Assembly (NCBI GenBank): GCA_963837455.1
Contig: CAWINM010000001.1
Location: 1,612,001 to 1,676,000, forward strand
Direction of reading: 5' to 3'
Length of the DNA stretch: 64,000 bases
Source of the DNA: DASYQD01 sp963837455
Lineage (GTDB): Bacteria > Acidobacteriota > Thermoanaerobaculia > Multivoradales > JAIOJS01
In this document: positions 8,088 through 17,100 of the stretch, piece by piece
Layout: each line of letters starts with the position of its first letter
How positions within the stretch are numbered: position 1 is the stretch's first letter
Notes under the pieces: generated by a model
The model's input: the letters and a program-made list of their open reading frames with translations, nothing else
Told to the model about the DNA's origin: nothing
Databases searched by the model: none
Position numbers and translations under genes: made by a program

Positions 8088-9904
8088 GACTTGCCCGCCT
8101 TCATCTTGGCCCGCAGCGCCTCGAGCTTGGCGCGGGCCTCGGCGGCGGCGACCTGCGCCGGGTTGGGGGGCTTGGGCGCCGCCGGCTCCTCGGCTGCCGC
8201 CGGCGCCGCTGTGGCGGCGGCCGCTGGTGCCGCGGCGGCGCCGGGGGCCGCGGCGGCGCGAGCCGCGGCACCGGGCACGGGCCGCAGCGCAGCCGCCGGG
8301 CGGGCGGGTGCCGCCGGGGCCGGCGCTGCCGCCGGCTCGCCGCGCGAGACCCGTTCGAGGGCACCGGCGGTCTTGCCGATCTGGTCGCGGGCGGTCGTCA
8401 ACCGCTTCTCGGTGTCGATGAGGCCGGAGAGCTGCACCTGCAGGCGCCCTTTCTCCTCCTCCTTCTCGCGCGTGCGCAGCGCGCTCTCGCGGCCGCCCGC
8501 CTCCGACATCTGGTCGAGCAGGTTCTGCTGCTGCGCGGCGAGCAGGCTGGAGAGCGCCGCCGACCACTGCCGCTGCACCTCGGTGACGATGCGCCGCATC
8601 TCCTGCTTGACGCTGCCGCGGGCGTTCTCGAGGTCCTTCTGCTCGGCTTCCGCGCGCTCCTCGCGGGCGGCGGCGAAGACGTTGAAGGCGCCGACGGTGA
8701 TCAGCACCAACGTCGCCGGGATGGTGATCTCCTTGTAGCTGCGCAGCACCGCCGTCGCGCCCAGCATCGAGGCGCTCATCATCAGCAGCATCGCGTACTT
8801 GCGGATCTGCGAGAAGTACTCGTTGAAGCCGCGCCGCGGCAGCTCGCCCTGGTGGGTGGAGCGATAGACGGCGAGGCGATCGAGCAGGCCGCTGATGACG
8901 TCGTCCTTGGCCAGGCGCGGGTCGAGGACCACCGGCAGCCCGCCTTCGCTCTCCACCAGGCGCTCCACCTCGTGGGCGGCGAGCTGGAAGAGGTCGTTGA
9001 TCGCCTTGAGGTCGTGCGAGAAGTGCTCGAACAGCCGCTCGCGCACGCGCCGGTTGACGTCCTCCTCGAAGCTGCGAGGGATGCGGGTGGCGATGGCATT
9101 GGCGCGCTGGTGGCGGTCGAGATCGACGAGGGCATCGGCGAGCTCCTCGAGCTCGCGGATGAGGGCGCCGGCCGGCACCCCGAGGAAGGCGGCGTCGGTG
9201 TTGCCGAGGCCGCGCTCGAGCTCCCCGAACTGCCGCTGCAGGAGCGGCTTGGCGCGGGCGGTGGCGTCACCGCCGCTGCCGCCGAGCCGCGGCATGGGGA
9301 TGCCGCCGCCGGGGCCCTTGGGGTTGAGGCGCGCCGCCAGCAGCTCGCGCCGCAGCCGCACCGTCGCCAGCTGTCGCTCCGTCGCCTGCTCGAGCCAGCC
9401 GAGGGCCGCCCGTACGCGCGCCGCCAGCTGCCGGCGGCGCCACTCGCCCAGCTCGGGGTTGGCGGCGAGCTCGCGCAGCTGCGCCACCACCGGCAGCATC
9501 GGATCGGCGAGCTTGGCCGGGCCGGCGTCCTCCGCCGCCGCGTCCGCCGGCCGCTCGCCGAGCAGCAGCGTGCGCATCGGGCGGTCCACCTGCTCGAGCG
9601 AGGTCACCCGCTCGCGAGCCTCGGGCGCGTACACCCACACCGGCGCCGGCGGCGCCCCCAGGTCGCGCACCTCGGTGTCGGCGATCTCGCGGCGCCGGGG
9701 CTTCCAGCCCAGGCCGGTCGCCACCTTCTCGAGCCGCTGGCACTCCGCGGCGGGGAGCCAGAGATCGAGCAGCGGGACGGCTTCGCCGCCGCCGTCGAGG
9801 GCGGTGAGGGTGCCGGCGAGGCAGCGCACCTCCGGCACGATCCCCTCCAGACCCATGGCGAGGCGGCGCGATTGGTCGATGAGCGGTGCGAGCTCGTCGC
9901 TCAT
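8084..9904 (-). CDS. Coiled-coil membrane protein, first gene of cluster
   Basis: A 606-residue protein. I prefer the ATG at 9904 (GGAG 9 bases upstream) over an in-frame GTG at 9928 that abuts a likely -10 box. Residues 1-130 are mixed alpha/beta and 140-370 are helical. Two membrane helices form a hairpin near 375-420 (YAMLLMMSASMLGATAVL and ITIPATLVLITVGAFNVF). A long coiled coil follows (about 425-525), then an Ala/Pro-rich tail ending in a basic helix. The hairpin followed by coiled coil is reminiscent of membrane-remodelling proteins, but no GTPase motifs occur. The family is not recognised. Confidence 0.7.
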   Translation of the reverse strand: MSDELAPLIDQSRRLAMGLEGIVPEVRCLAGTLTALDGGGEAVPLLDLWLPAAECQRLEKVATGLGWKPRRREIADTEVRDLGAPPAPVWVYAPEARERVTSLEQVDRPMRTLLLGERPADAAAEDAGPAKLADPMLPVVAQLRELAANPELGEWRRRQLAARVRAALGWLEQATERQLATVRLRRELLAARLNPKGPGGGIPMPRLGGSGGDATARAKPLLQRQFGELERGLGNTDAAFLGVPAGALIRELEELADALVDLDRHQRANAIATRIPRSFEEDVNRRVRERLFEHFSHDLKAINDLFQLAAHEVERLVESEGGLPVVLDPRLAKDDVISGLLDRLAVYRSTHQGELPRRGFNEYFSQIRKYAMLLMMSASMLGATAVLRSYKEITIPATLVLITVGAFNVFAAAREERAEAEQKDLENARGSVKQEMRRIVTEVQRQWSAALSSLLAAQQQNLLDQMSEAGGRESALRTREKEEEKGRLQVQLSGLIDTEKRLTTARDQIGKTAGALERVSRGEPAAAPAPAAPARPAAALRPVPGAAARAAAAPGAAAAPAAAATAAPAAAEEPAAPKPPNPAQVAAAEARAKLEALRAKMKAGKS

Positions 9905-9928
9905 GGCAGCAGGCTCCGGGCGGGCCAC

Positions 9929-9934
9929 AGTCTA
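9929..9934 (-). promoter_or_regulatory. Possible -10 box for the seven-gene cluster
   Basis: TAGACT on the minus strand ends 24 bases before the ATG at 9904. Transcription would start near 9921, leaving a short leader that contains the GGAG ribosome site. No convincing -35 is seen. Confidence 0.35.
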
Positions 9935-10018
9935 TGCGAATCGCCACTGGCGGGTGGCTGGGTGCCGTCCGCCCTCCAGCGCCCCGCCGGGCCCGCCGGG
10001 TCCGGCAAGCGCGTGGCG

Positions 10019-10024
10019 TATGCT
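10019..10024 (+). promoter_or_regulatory. -10 box (TATGCT) for the K+ channel gene
   Basis: TATGCT ends 14 bases before the channel ATG. Only C-rich sequence without a ribosome site lies between, so the mRNA would have a leader of only about 8 bases. Confidence 0.45.
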
Positions 10025-10038
10025 CTCCCCCCCACGCC

Positions 10039-10974
10039 ATGCAGCGGCCCCCCTTCGCCCCGGAGAGCAGCGACGCGGCCACCGCCGCCCTGCCCGGCCA
10101 GGTGGCCGGGGCACGGCTGCTCAACCGCGACGGCAGCTTCAACGTCCGCCGCGTCGGCGTCGGCTGGCAGCACCTGGTGGCGCCCTACGAGGGGTTGCTG
10201 CAGATGTCGTGGCTGCGCTTCCTCGCCACGGTGGTGGTCTTCTACCTGCTGCTCAACGCCACCTTCGCCCTCGCCTACATCGCCTGCGGGGCCGACGGCC
10301 TGGTGGGCAGCGGCGTCGAGGGGCTGTCGCGCTTCGAGCGCGGCTTCTACTTCAGCGTCACCACCCTCGCCACCATCGGCTACGGCCACATCTCGCCCAA
10401 CGGCAGGGCCGCGCACGCGGTGATGACGGCGGAGAGCCTGCTCGGCATGCTCGGGCTCGCGCTCGTCACCGGCATGGCCTTCGCGCGGTTCGCCCGCCCG
10501 CTCGCCAAAGTGCGCTTCTCGCGTCACGCGGTGGTGGCGACCCACCGCGGCTCGCCGGCGTTCATGTTCCGCGTCGTCAACCTCGCCAGCAGCCAGCTCA
10601 TCGAGGTCGAGGCCCGGGTCCTGCTCAGCCGCCGGGTGGCCGCTGCCGACGGCCGCAGCGCCCGTCGCTTCCTGCCGCTCCCCCTCGAGCGCGACGGGGT
10701 GCTGTTCTTTCCGCTTTCCTGGACCATCGTGCACCCGATCGACCGCGACAGCCCGCTGTTCGGGCTCTCGGCCGCCGACCTCGAGGCCTCGGAGGCGGAG
10801 TTCATCGTCCTGCTCAAGGGGGTCGACGAAGCCTCCGGCGCCGGGGTCCACACCCGCACCTCGTACACCCCGCGCGACGTGGCATGGGGGAAGGTGCTGG
10901 TGCCCCTGGCCAGCCACGTCGCCGCCGACGGCACCCTGCTGCTCGACGTCCGCCATCTCGACGACGTCGAGTAG
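10039..10974 (+). CDS. Inward-rectifier (Kir-type) potassium channel
   Basis: A 311-residue protein of KirBac size. An amphipathic slide helix (HLVAPYEGLLQMSW, about 45-58) precedes TM1 (about 60-82). A pore helix with the K+ filter TIGYG is at residues 112-116, and TM2 spans about 128-150 with AESLLGMLGLALVTGMAFAR. The remainder is the cytoplasmic immunoglobulin-like Kir domain (VVATHRGSPAFMFRVVNLAS, then PLSWTIVHPID). It conducts K+ across the inner membrane, gated by cytoplasmic ligands or lipids. It is divergent to the FHA/Hsp70-like cluster and 18 bases before a second FHA gene. The ATG lacks a ribosome site, and the start is set by the Kir N-terminus length. Confidence 0.92.
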   Translation: MQRPPFAPESSDAATAALPGQVAGARLLNRDGSFNVRRVGVGWQHLVAPYEGLLQMSWLRFLATVVVFYLLLNATFALAYIACGADGLVGSGVEGLSRFERGFYFSVTTLATIGYGHISPNGRAAHAVMTAESLLGMLGLALVTGMAFARFARPLAKVRFSRHAVVATHRGSPAFMFRVVNLASSQLIEVEARVLLSRRVAAADGRSARRFLPLPLERDGVLFFPLSWTIVHPIDRDSPLFGLSAADLEASEAEFIVLLKGVDEASGAGVHTRTSYTPRDVAWGKVLVPLASHVAADGTLLLDVRHLDDVE

Positions 10975-10978
10975 CTGC

Positions 10979-10984
10979 TAGCAT
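10979..10984 (+). promoter_or_regulatory. -10 box (TAGCAT), leaderless type, for FHA gene
   Basis: TAGCAT overlaps the region just after the channel stop and ends exactly 8 bases before the GTG at 10993. That places the transcript start on or next to the start codon. No ribosome site is present. Confidence 0.5.
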
Positions 10985-10992
10985 TCCCCGCC

Positions 10993-11547
10993 GTGGATCC
11001 TCTGCTGCTCCACCTTCCCGACGGTCGCACCATCGAGGCGCGCCCGAAGCTGGTGCTGGGGCGCGACCCCCGCTGCGGCTGCCCGGTCGACGACCCCGCG
11101 GTGTCGACCCTGCATGCCGTCATCGACCATGACGCGAGCGGCTGGTTCATCGAGGACATGAAGAGCCTCAACGGCACCTGGCTGCGGGAGGAGCGCATCG
11201 AGCGCCGCACTCCGCTCGTCCCCGGCGACACCGTGCGCATCGGCGGCACCCGCATCCGTGTCGGCCGCGCACAGCAGGCCGCCGGTGTCGGTGCGGTCGG
11301 CAGGCCGGCGCCGGCGATCGCGGCTGCCGCCGCAGTGGCCGACACGCAGCTCGCCGCCGACAACCCCGAGGCCATGCTCGGCGTCGGCCGCAAGGCGGGG
11401 CCGGAGGAGATCCTGGCGCGTTTCGAGAAGCTCGCCGGCGATCTCAAGCAGAAGATCCAGCACGCGCCGACGCCGGCCCTGCGCCGCATGTACCAGCGGC
11501 AGCTCAACGACCTGGTGAAGGCCAAGGACACCCTGCTGCGAGGGTGA
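10993..11547 (+). CDS. Cytoplasmic FHA-domain protein
   Basis: A 184-residue protein from a GTG at 10993. Residues 1-95 form an FHA domain with LVLGRDPRC, STLHAVID (replacing SRxH) and LNGTWL. The Arg of GR and the Asn of NG are kept, so phosphothreonine binding is plausible. After an Ala-rich linker, residues 130-184 form a helical tail (EEILARFEKLAGDLKQKI) that may mediate pairing. No membrane segment is present. It follows the K+ channel by 18 bases and is the second FHA gene within 6 kb, so it may belong to the neighbouring cluster's signalling. Confidence 0.85.
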   Translation: MDPLLLHLPDGRTIEARPKLVLGRDPRCGCPVDDPAVSTLHAVIDHDASGWFIEDMKSLNGTWLREERIERRTPLVPGDTVRIGGTRIRVGRAQQAAGVGAVGRPAPAIAAAAAVADTQLAADNPEAMLGVGRKAGPEEILARFEKLAGDLKQKIQHAPTPALRRMYQRQLNDLVKAKDTLLRG

Positions 11548-11548
11548 G

Positions 11549-11567
11549 CCCCGCGCCTCCGGCGGGG
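11549..11567. terminator. Hairpin between convergent genes
   Basis: CCCCGC (11549-11554) pairs with GCGGGG (11562-11567) around a 7-base loop, directly after the FHA stop codon. No T-tract follows, so termination strength is uncertain. Confidence 0.3.
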
Positions 11568-11593
11568 GCGCGCCGGGTCGGGCGGGGGCCGGC

Positions 11594-11959
11594 CTACGGC
11601 CTGGCGAGGAGCGACAGCGCGAGCGCCACGGCGCCGGGCAGGGCCTGCACGTAGAGGATCGAGCGCTTGACGGTGGCGGCGCCGAAGAGCCCGGCCACGA
11701 CGACGCAGCCGGTGAAGAACATGCGGGGGAGGAAGCCGGCGGCGGCGCCGGCCCAGAGCCCCCACACCAGGCCGGCGGCGAGGAAGCCGTTGTAGAGCCC
11801 CTGGTTGGCGGCAAGCCCGGCGGTCTGCTCGGCGAGCTCGCGGCTGAGGCCGAAGACGCGGCGCCCGAGCGGCCGGCGCCAGAAGACCATCTCGAGCACC
11901 AGGAAGACCAGGTGGAGGAGAGCGACGACGGCGAGAGCGAGGTCGGCAGCGAACGCCAT
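11594..11959 (-). CDS. DUF1304 family membrane protein
   Basis: A 121-residue protein with four predicted membrane helices. The family-typical stretch LAANQGLYNGFLAAGLVWG occurs at residues about 50-68. DUF1304 proteins are small inner-membrane proteins of unknown role. A TAGGAT box ends 6 bases before the ATG at 11959 with no ribosome site, so a leaderless mRNA is likely. It stands alone, between the FHA gene and the end of the surA operon. Confidence 0.85.
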   Translation of the reverse strand: MAFAADLALAVVALLHLVFLVLEMVFWRRPLGRRVFGLSRELAEQTAGLAANQGLYNGFLAAGLVWGLWAGAAAGFLPRMFFTGCVVVAGLFGAATVKRSILYVQALPGAVALALSLLARP

Positions 11960-12054
11960 GGACGCATCCTAGCCGTCCTCGGCCCCGAAGGTGCGGCCCG
12001 CGACGGTCGGCTCGAAGCGCGGCGCGAAGGCCCCCGCCGCGCCAGCCTCGCGGC

Positions 12055-13254
12055 TCAGCTGCCCGGGGGCGGCGGCGTAGGCGCGGGCGGGGGCTGAGCG
12101 CCGGTCGCCAGCGGCTGCTCGCCAGGCGGGGGCGGTGGCGCCTCCGGGGCTGCGGGCGTCGCCGCGTCTGCCGGCGCTGCCGCGCCGGATGCCACGGGCG
12201 GGGCCTCGCCGAGACCGATGACGTCGCCGGGAGCGGTGGGGGGCGCACCGCCAAGCCCGGCGAACCCCTCGGCCTCGGGCGGCACCTTGAGGGCGATGAA
12301 GGAGCGCTGCTCGAGCTCGAGCAGGTAGCTCTGGTACTCCTTGGCCATCCGGCTCTGCTGCAGCGCCTGGACGATCTGCTCCTTGACGTCGTCGAAGGGG
12401 CGCAGGGCCGCCAGGCGCCGTTCGAGGAGCTTGACCACGTGCAGCCCGCCGCGGCCGTGCACCGGCTCCGAGACCCCGTTCACGGGCAGGTCCCAGGCGG
12501 CGCTCTCGAGATCGGGATCGAGGTCCCCGGCGTTGACCCAGCCGAGGTCGACGACGTCGGTGGTGGTGCCGGCGGCGGCCCCCTTCTTCGCCACCTCCGC
12601 GATGGCCGTTCCGGCGGCGAGCTCGTCGTGGACCTGCTTGGCATGGGCGGCGACGGCCGCGGCGTCGCCCTGGTCGAGGACGACGACGTCCTGCAGGCGC
12701 ACCGCCGCCGGCTGGGTGAAGTCGCCGGGGTGGTCGCGGTAGTAGCGGCGCTGCTCCTCCTCGTCGACCTTGAGCCGCGACTGCACCTCGCGCCCGATCA
12801 CCTCCTGCACCAGCAGGTTCTGGCGCAGGTGATCGCGCAGGCCCTCGGCGGTGATGCCGGACGCGGCAAGCGCCTCCTGCATCTGCTCGTCGGTCTTGAT
12901 GCCCATCCGCTCGCGGGTCTGGGCGACCGCCTTGTCGACGTCCGACTCGCTCACCTTGGCGCCCAGCTGATCGGCGCGCGACAACAGCAGCAGCTGCTGA
13001 TAGAGGTCGGCGAGGACGTCGCGGCCGGCGCCCTCGAGCGCTTCCTGGCGCTGACCGTCGGTGAGCCCGGGCTCGCTGGCAATCGCCTGCTTGCGCTCGG
13101 CGAGCTGGCGCTCGAAGTCGCTGAGGGTGGCGATGCGATCGTTGATGCGCAGCACCACGCGGTCGACGAGCATGGTCTGCGCGGCACCCGGACGCGGCTG
13201 GACGAGGGCGAGGAGGGGTGAGGCGAGGAGCAAGAGGGCGAGCGGTCGTCTCAT
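12055..13254 (-). CDS. surA: SurA-like periplasmic peptidyl-prolyl isomerase
   Basis: A 399-residue protein. The signal peptide (MRRPLALLLLASPLLALVQP) is followed by a SurA-type N-terminal chaperone domain (about 30-180: MLVDRVVLRINDRIATLSDF). A PpiC rotamase domain covers about 185-290 (LQDVVVLDQGD, DLGWVNAGDL, VHGRGGLHVVKLLERR). The C-terminal 90 residues are Pro/Ala-rich and disordered, which is longer than usual. It acts in outer-membrane protein folding. The ATG overlaps the stop of the upstream PpiC lipoprotein (ATGA), placing it third after mfd. Confidence 0.85.
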   Translation of the reverse strand: MRRPLALLLLASPLLALVQPRPGAAQTMLVDRVVLRINDRIATLSDFERQLAERKQAIASEPGLTDGQRQEALEGAGRDVLADLYQQLLLLSRADQLGAKVSESDVDKAVAQTRERMGIKTDEQMQEALAASGITAEGLRDHLRQNLLVQEVIGREVQSRLKVDEEEQRRYYRDHPGDFTQPAAVRLQDVVVLDQGDAAAVAAHAKQVHDELAAGTAIAEVAKKGAAAGTTTDVVDLGWVNAGDLDPDLESAAWDLPVNGVSEPVHGRGGLHVVKLLERRLAALRPFDDVKEQIVQALQQSRMAKEYQSYLLELEQRSFIALKVPPEAEGFAGLGGAPPTAPGDVIGLGEAPPVASGAAAPADAATPAAPEAPPPPPGEQPLATGAQPPPAPTPPPPGS

Positions 13255-14129
13255 CGGTTCGCTTCCTGATCGGCGCGGGGGTGGTCGCCGCGGTAGTCGA
13301 AGGGGAGGTTCTGCGCGTACACCACGACATTGTAGCGATCGGCCGCCTGCTCCAGCCGCTGGGCGAGCAGGGCGTCGCCCCGCTGCCGGCGCAGGCGCTC
13401 GGTGATCTCGGGCTCGACCTCGGCGAGCGGTCGCAGGCGTGGCGGCAGCCGCGCGTCGAGGCGGAAGAGGTGCCAGCCGTCGCTTGCCTCGATCGGCTCC
13501 CCGACCTCGCCGGGGCGCAGCCCGGCGAGCTGCTGCGCGAAGGGAGCCGGCAGGTCGTCGACGCCGATCTCGCCCTGGTCGCCGCCCTCCGGCGCGCTGG
13601 GGTCGAGCGAGACCTCTCGCGCCAGGGTGGCGAAGTCCTCGCCGGCGGCGAGCCGATGCTGCACGGTGCGGGCCTCCGCTCCGGTGGCAACGAGGATGTG
13701 GTGGAGCCGCAGCCGCTCGGGCAGCTCGAAATCGCCCTGGTGGAGTCGGTAGTACTGCTCGAGCTCGGCGGTCACCACCGGCACCTCGGCGTCGGCGAGC
13801 AGCGCGTCGAGCGCCTGGCGCTGGCTGCCGCCGGCCGGCAGCCGCTTCTCGTCCACCGCCAGGCGGGTGAGCAGCTCGGCGTCGAGGAACTGGTCGAACA
13901 GCCGCGACAGCACCCGGCTGTCGAGCGCCCCGGTGCTTTCGCCGACCTGCTTGCGCAGGAAGTCCTCGAAGCGGGTGTAGGGGACCGCCTGGCCGGCGAT
14001 GCGCGCCGCCACGTCGGCCGAGACCGGTGCCTCGCGGCGGCAGCCGGCGAGCGCGGCGAGCGGCAGCAGGGTCGCGACTGTCAGCGCGCAGCCGAGGCGA
14101 GCGCCGGCGGCCCGCCGCGCCCGTCTCAC
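13251..14129 (-). CDS. PpiC-type peptidyl-prolyl isomerase lipoprotein
   Basis: A 292-residue protein from a GTG at 14129 that overlaps the mfd stop by 4 bases (GTGA). The N-terminus is basic, then VATLLPLAALAGC with a lipobox Cys near residue 28, so it should be lipid-anchored. A SurA_N-like helical region (30-120) is followed by a parvulin domain (about 145-245: LRLHHILVATGAEA, GGDQGEIGVDDLPAPF, ASDGWHLFRLD). It resembles PrsA-like foldases. It probably works with the SurA-like protein encoded directly downstream. Confidence 0.88.
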   Translation of the reverse strand: MRRARRAAGARLGCALTVATLLPLAALAGCRREAPVSADVAARIAGQAVPYTRFEDFLRKQVGESTGALDSRVLSRLFDQFLDAELLTRLAVDEKRLPAGGSQRQALDALLADAEVPVVTAELEQYYRLHQGDFELPERLRLHHILVATGAEARTVQHRLAAGEDFATLAREVSLDPSAPEGGDQGEIGVDDLPAPFAQQLAGLRPGEVGEPIEASDGWHLFRLDARLPPRLRPLAEVEPEITERLRRQRGDALLAQRLEQAADRYNVVVYAQNLPFDYRGDHPRADQEANR

Positions 14130-17100
14130 GACGCCAGCCTCTCGAGCGTGCCGCGGGCCACGTCGAGCAGCTCGCCGCCGCGAGGTCTGAGCGTCAGCAC
14201 GCCGGCGGGCGAGAAGCTCGCGTCGGGCCGCGTCGACACCAGCTCCACCAACCGCTCGGGGTCGATGCGGGCGTCGCGCCGCAGGCGAATGATCAGCTCC
14301 CCCTTTTGCCACGACAGCGACTGCACCCGCAGCCGCTCGGCGAGACGCTTGAGCCGCGCCACCTCGAGCAGCTGGTGCACCGCCGCCGGCGGCGGCCCGA
14401 AGCGCTCGCGCAGCTCGACGAGCATCGCCTCGGGCTCGACCTCGCCCGCGGCGATCTTGCGGTAGACCTCCATGCGCAGGTTGGCGTTGTCGATGTAGTC
14501 GACGGGGATCGCCATCGGCACCGGCAGGTCGAGGGTCGCCGACGGCGCCTCCTCCACCACCTCGCCGCGCAGCTCGCGCATGGTCTGCTCGAGCAGCTTC
14601 ATGTAGGTCTCGATGCCCACGGCGGCGATGTGGCCGCTCTGCTCGGCGCCCAGCATGTTGCCGGCGCCACGGATCTCGAGGTCGCGGGCGGCGATGCGGA
14701 AACCCGAGCCGAGCTCGGAGAAATCGCGCAGGGCGTCGAGCCGCTTCCTGGCGTCGACGGGCAGCACGCGGTCGGCGGGCACTAGCAGATAGCAGTAACC
14801 GAGGGTATTGCTGCGCCCCACCCGCCCGCGTAGCTGGTAGAGCTGGGCGAGCCCGAAGCGCTGCGCGTTGTGCACCAGCATGGTGTTGACGCGCGGGATG
14901 TGGATGCCGTTCTCGATGATGGTGGAGGCGAGCAGCAGGTCGTGCTCGCCGGCGGTGAAGGCGTGCATGCGTCGCGACAGCTCGCGCTCGTCGAGCTGAC
15001 CGTGGCCGACGGTGACCCGCAGCCCGGGCACCAGCTCGCGCAGCCAGCCTGCCATCTGGTCGATGTCCTCGACGCGGTTGTAGACGTAGTAGACCTGGCC
15101 GCCGCGCTCGCGCTCGTACTCGATCGCCTCGCGCACCAGCTCGCCGGTGAAGGGGAGGATCGCCGTCTCCACCGCCATGCGGTCGCGCGGCGGCGTCTCG
15201 ATCACCGACAGGTCGCGCACCCCGGCGAGCGACAGCTGCAGGGTGCGCGGTACCGGCGTCGCCGACATCGCCAGCACGTGCAGCGTCTTCTTCATCTCGC
15301 GCAGGAGCTCCTTGTGGGCGACGCCGAAGCGCTGCTCCTCGTCGATGATGAGGAGGGCGAGGCGCGGCAGCGAGACGTCCTTGGAGAGCAGGCGATGGGT
15401 GCCGATGAGGATGTCGACCTTGCCCGCCTTGGCGCGCTCGCGGATGTCCTTGACCTCCTGGGGAGTGCGGAAGCGCGAGATCATGTCGATGCTGATCGGC
15501 AGCCCGGCGAAGCGCCGGCAGAAGGTCTCGAGGTGCTGGTCGGCGAGGATGGTGGTGGGGGCGAGCACGGCGACCTGGTAGCCGTTGTCGACGGCACGGA
15601 AGGCGGCGCGCATCGCCACCTCGGTCTTGCCGAAACCGACGTCGCCGCACAGCAGACGATCCATCGGCTGCTCGCGCTGGAGGTCCTCGAAGATGGCGTC
15701 GATCGCCTCGAGCTGGTCGTCGGTCTCGTCGTAGGCGAAGCTGGCGATGAACTGCCCCTCGAGGTCGGAGCCGCGCGCCATCGCCGGTGCCCGCGCCATC
15801 TGGCGCTGGGCGTAGAGCTCGAGCAGGTTGATCGCCAGCTGCTTGACGCTGTTGCGCACGCGATCCTGGGTGCGGCTCCAGGAGGCGCCGCCGAGCTGGT
15901 CGAGCTTCGGCGCGATGCCCTCGATGCCGCCGTACTTCTGCACCTGGTCGATGCGCGCGAGCGGCAGCAGCAGAGTCTTGCCGGCGGCGTAGGAGATCTC
16001 CATCACCTCGACGGTGGCGGCGGCGGCAGGCGCCGCGTCGCGCACCGTCGCCGGCAGCGGGGTACCGCCGGCGGCGGCCTCGGCGGCCACCGTGCGCAGG
16101 CCGAGGAACTGGCCGATGCCGTGGTCGACGTGCACCACGTAGTCGCCGATCTTGAGGTCGCGGAGGCCGGAGAGGAAGGCGCCGAGGCGCGAGGCGCGAC
16201 GGGGCGCCCGCACGGCGGGCCGCCGCGGCCACAGCTGGGGCTCGCCGAACACCACGACCCCGGCGGGGGGCAGGCGGAAGCCGCGGGCGATCTCGCCGGC
16301 GACGAGCTCGACGCCGCCTCTCCCCACCGCCAGCTCGCGGCCGGCGAGGAGCTCGGCGATGCTGGCGTGCTGCTCGCCATCGGCCACCAGCAGGAAGCGC
16401 TCGCCGCGCGCGCGGGCGGCCTCCACCTCGCGCGGCAGCCGCGGCAGCTGTCCGTGCAGCACGTCCGTCGCCGTGCCGCCGAAATCGATGGGGGGTGTCG
16501 GTCCGGGCCCGCGGGCGCCGCCGCCGGCCGATGGCCGCTCCGTGCTCGCCCGCGACGGCGCGGCCGGGGCCCCGGGTCCGGCCCCCAGGCGCAGCGGTGC
16601 GGCGGCGAGGAACGCTCCCACCTCGGCGGCGGGGACGAGCAGGGCCTCGGGTGGAGCGGTGAGGTCACCGTGCGCCCGCCGCACCTCGTAGTCCTCCTCG
16701 AGCCGTTGCGCGAGCAGCCCGACCTCCTCCCCAAGGGTGGCGGGGTCGACGATCACCGGCAGCGCTCCGGGGAGCAGCTCGGGGAGCCAGGTGGTGCCCT
16801 CGGCCGCCAGCGGCAGCAGGGCCTCCCAGCCGGCGAACGGGACACCGTGCTCGAGGCCGTGCAGTCGCTCCTGTGCCTCGAGCGGTGGCCGGTGCCCCGG
16901 CGCCGTGCGCGCCGCGAGGTGGTGGGCGAGCGCCTTGGCGAGGCGGCCGCGCGCGCCGGCGCTGCCCTCGAAGAGGGTGAGCGGCAGCAGGCGCGCCGCG
17001 GCCAGCGCCTCGCCCGACCGCTGGCTCAGTGGGTCGAAGGCGCGAATGCTCTCGAGGGTGTCGCCGAAGAGGTCGAGGCGCAGGGGCAGCGGCTCGCCCG

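Noticed and set aside
1..9904. Type VII or type VI secretion locus
   Set aside because: Neither an FtsK/SpoIIIE ATPase, WXG100 signature, nor sheath, Hcp, VgrG or ClpV proteins are present, so the resemblance is kept only as a hypothesis.
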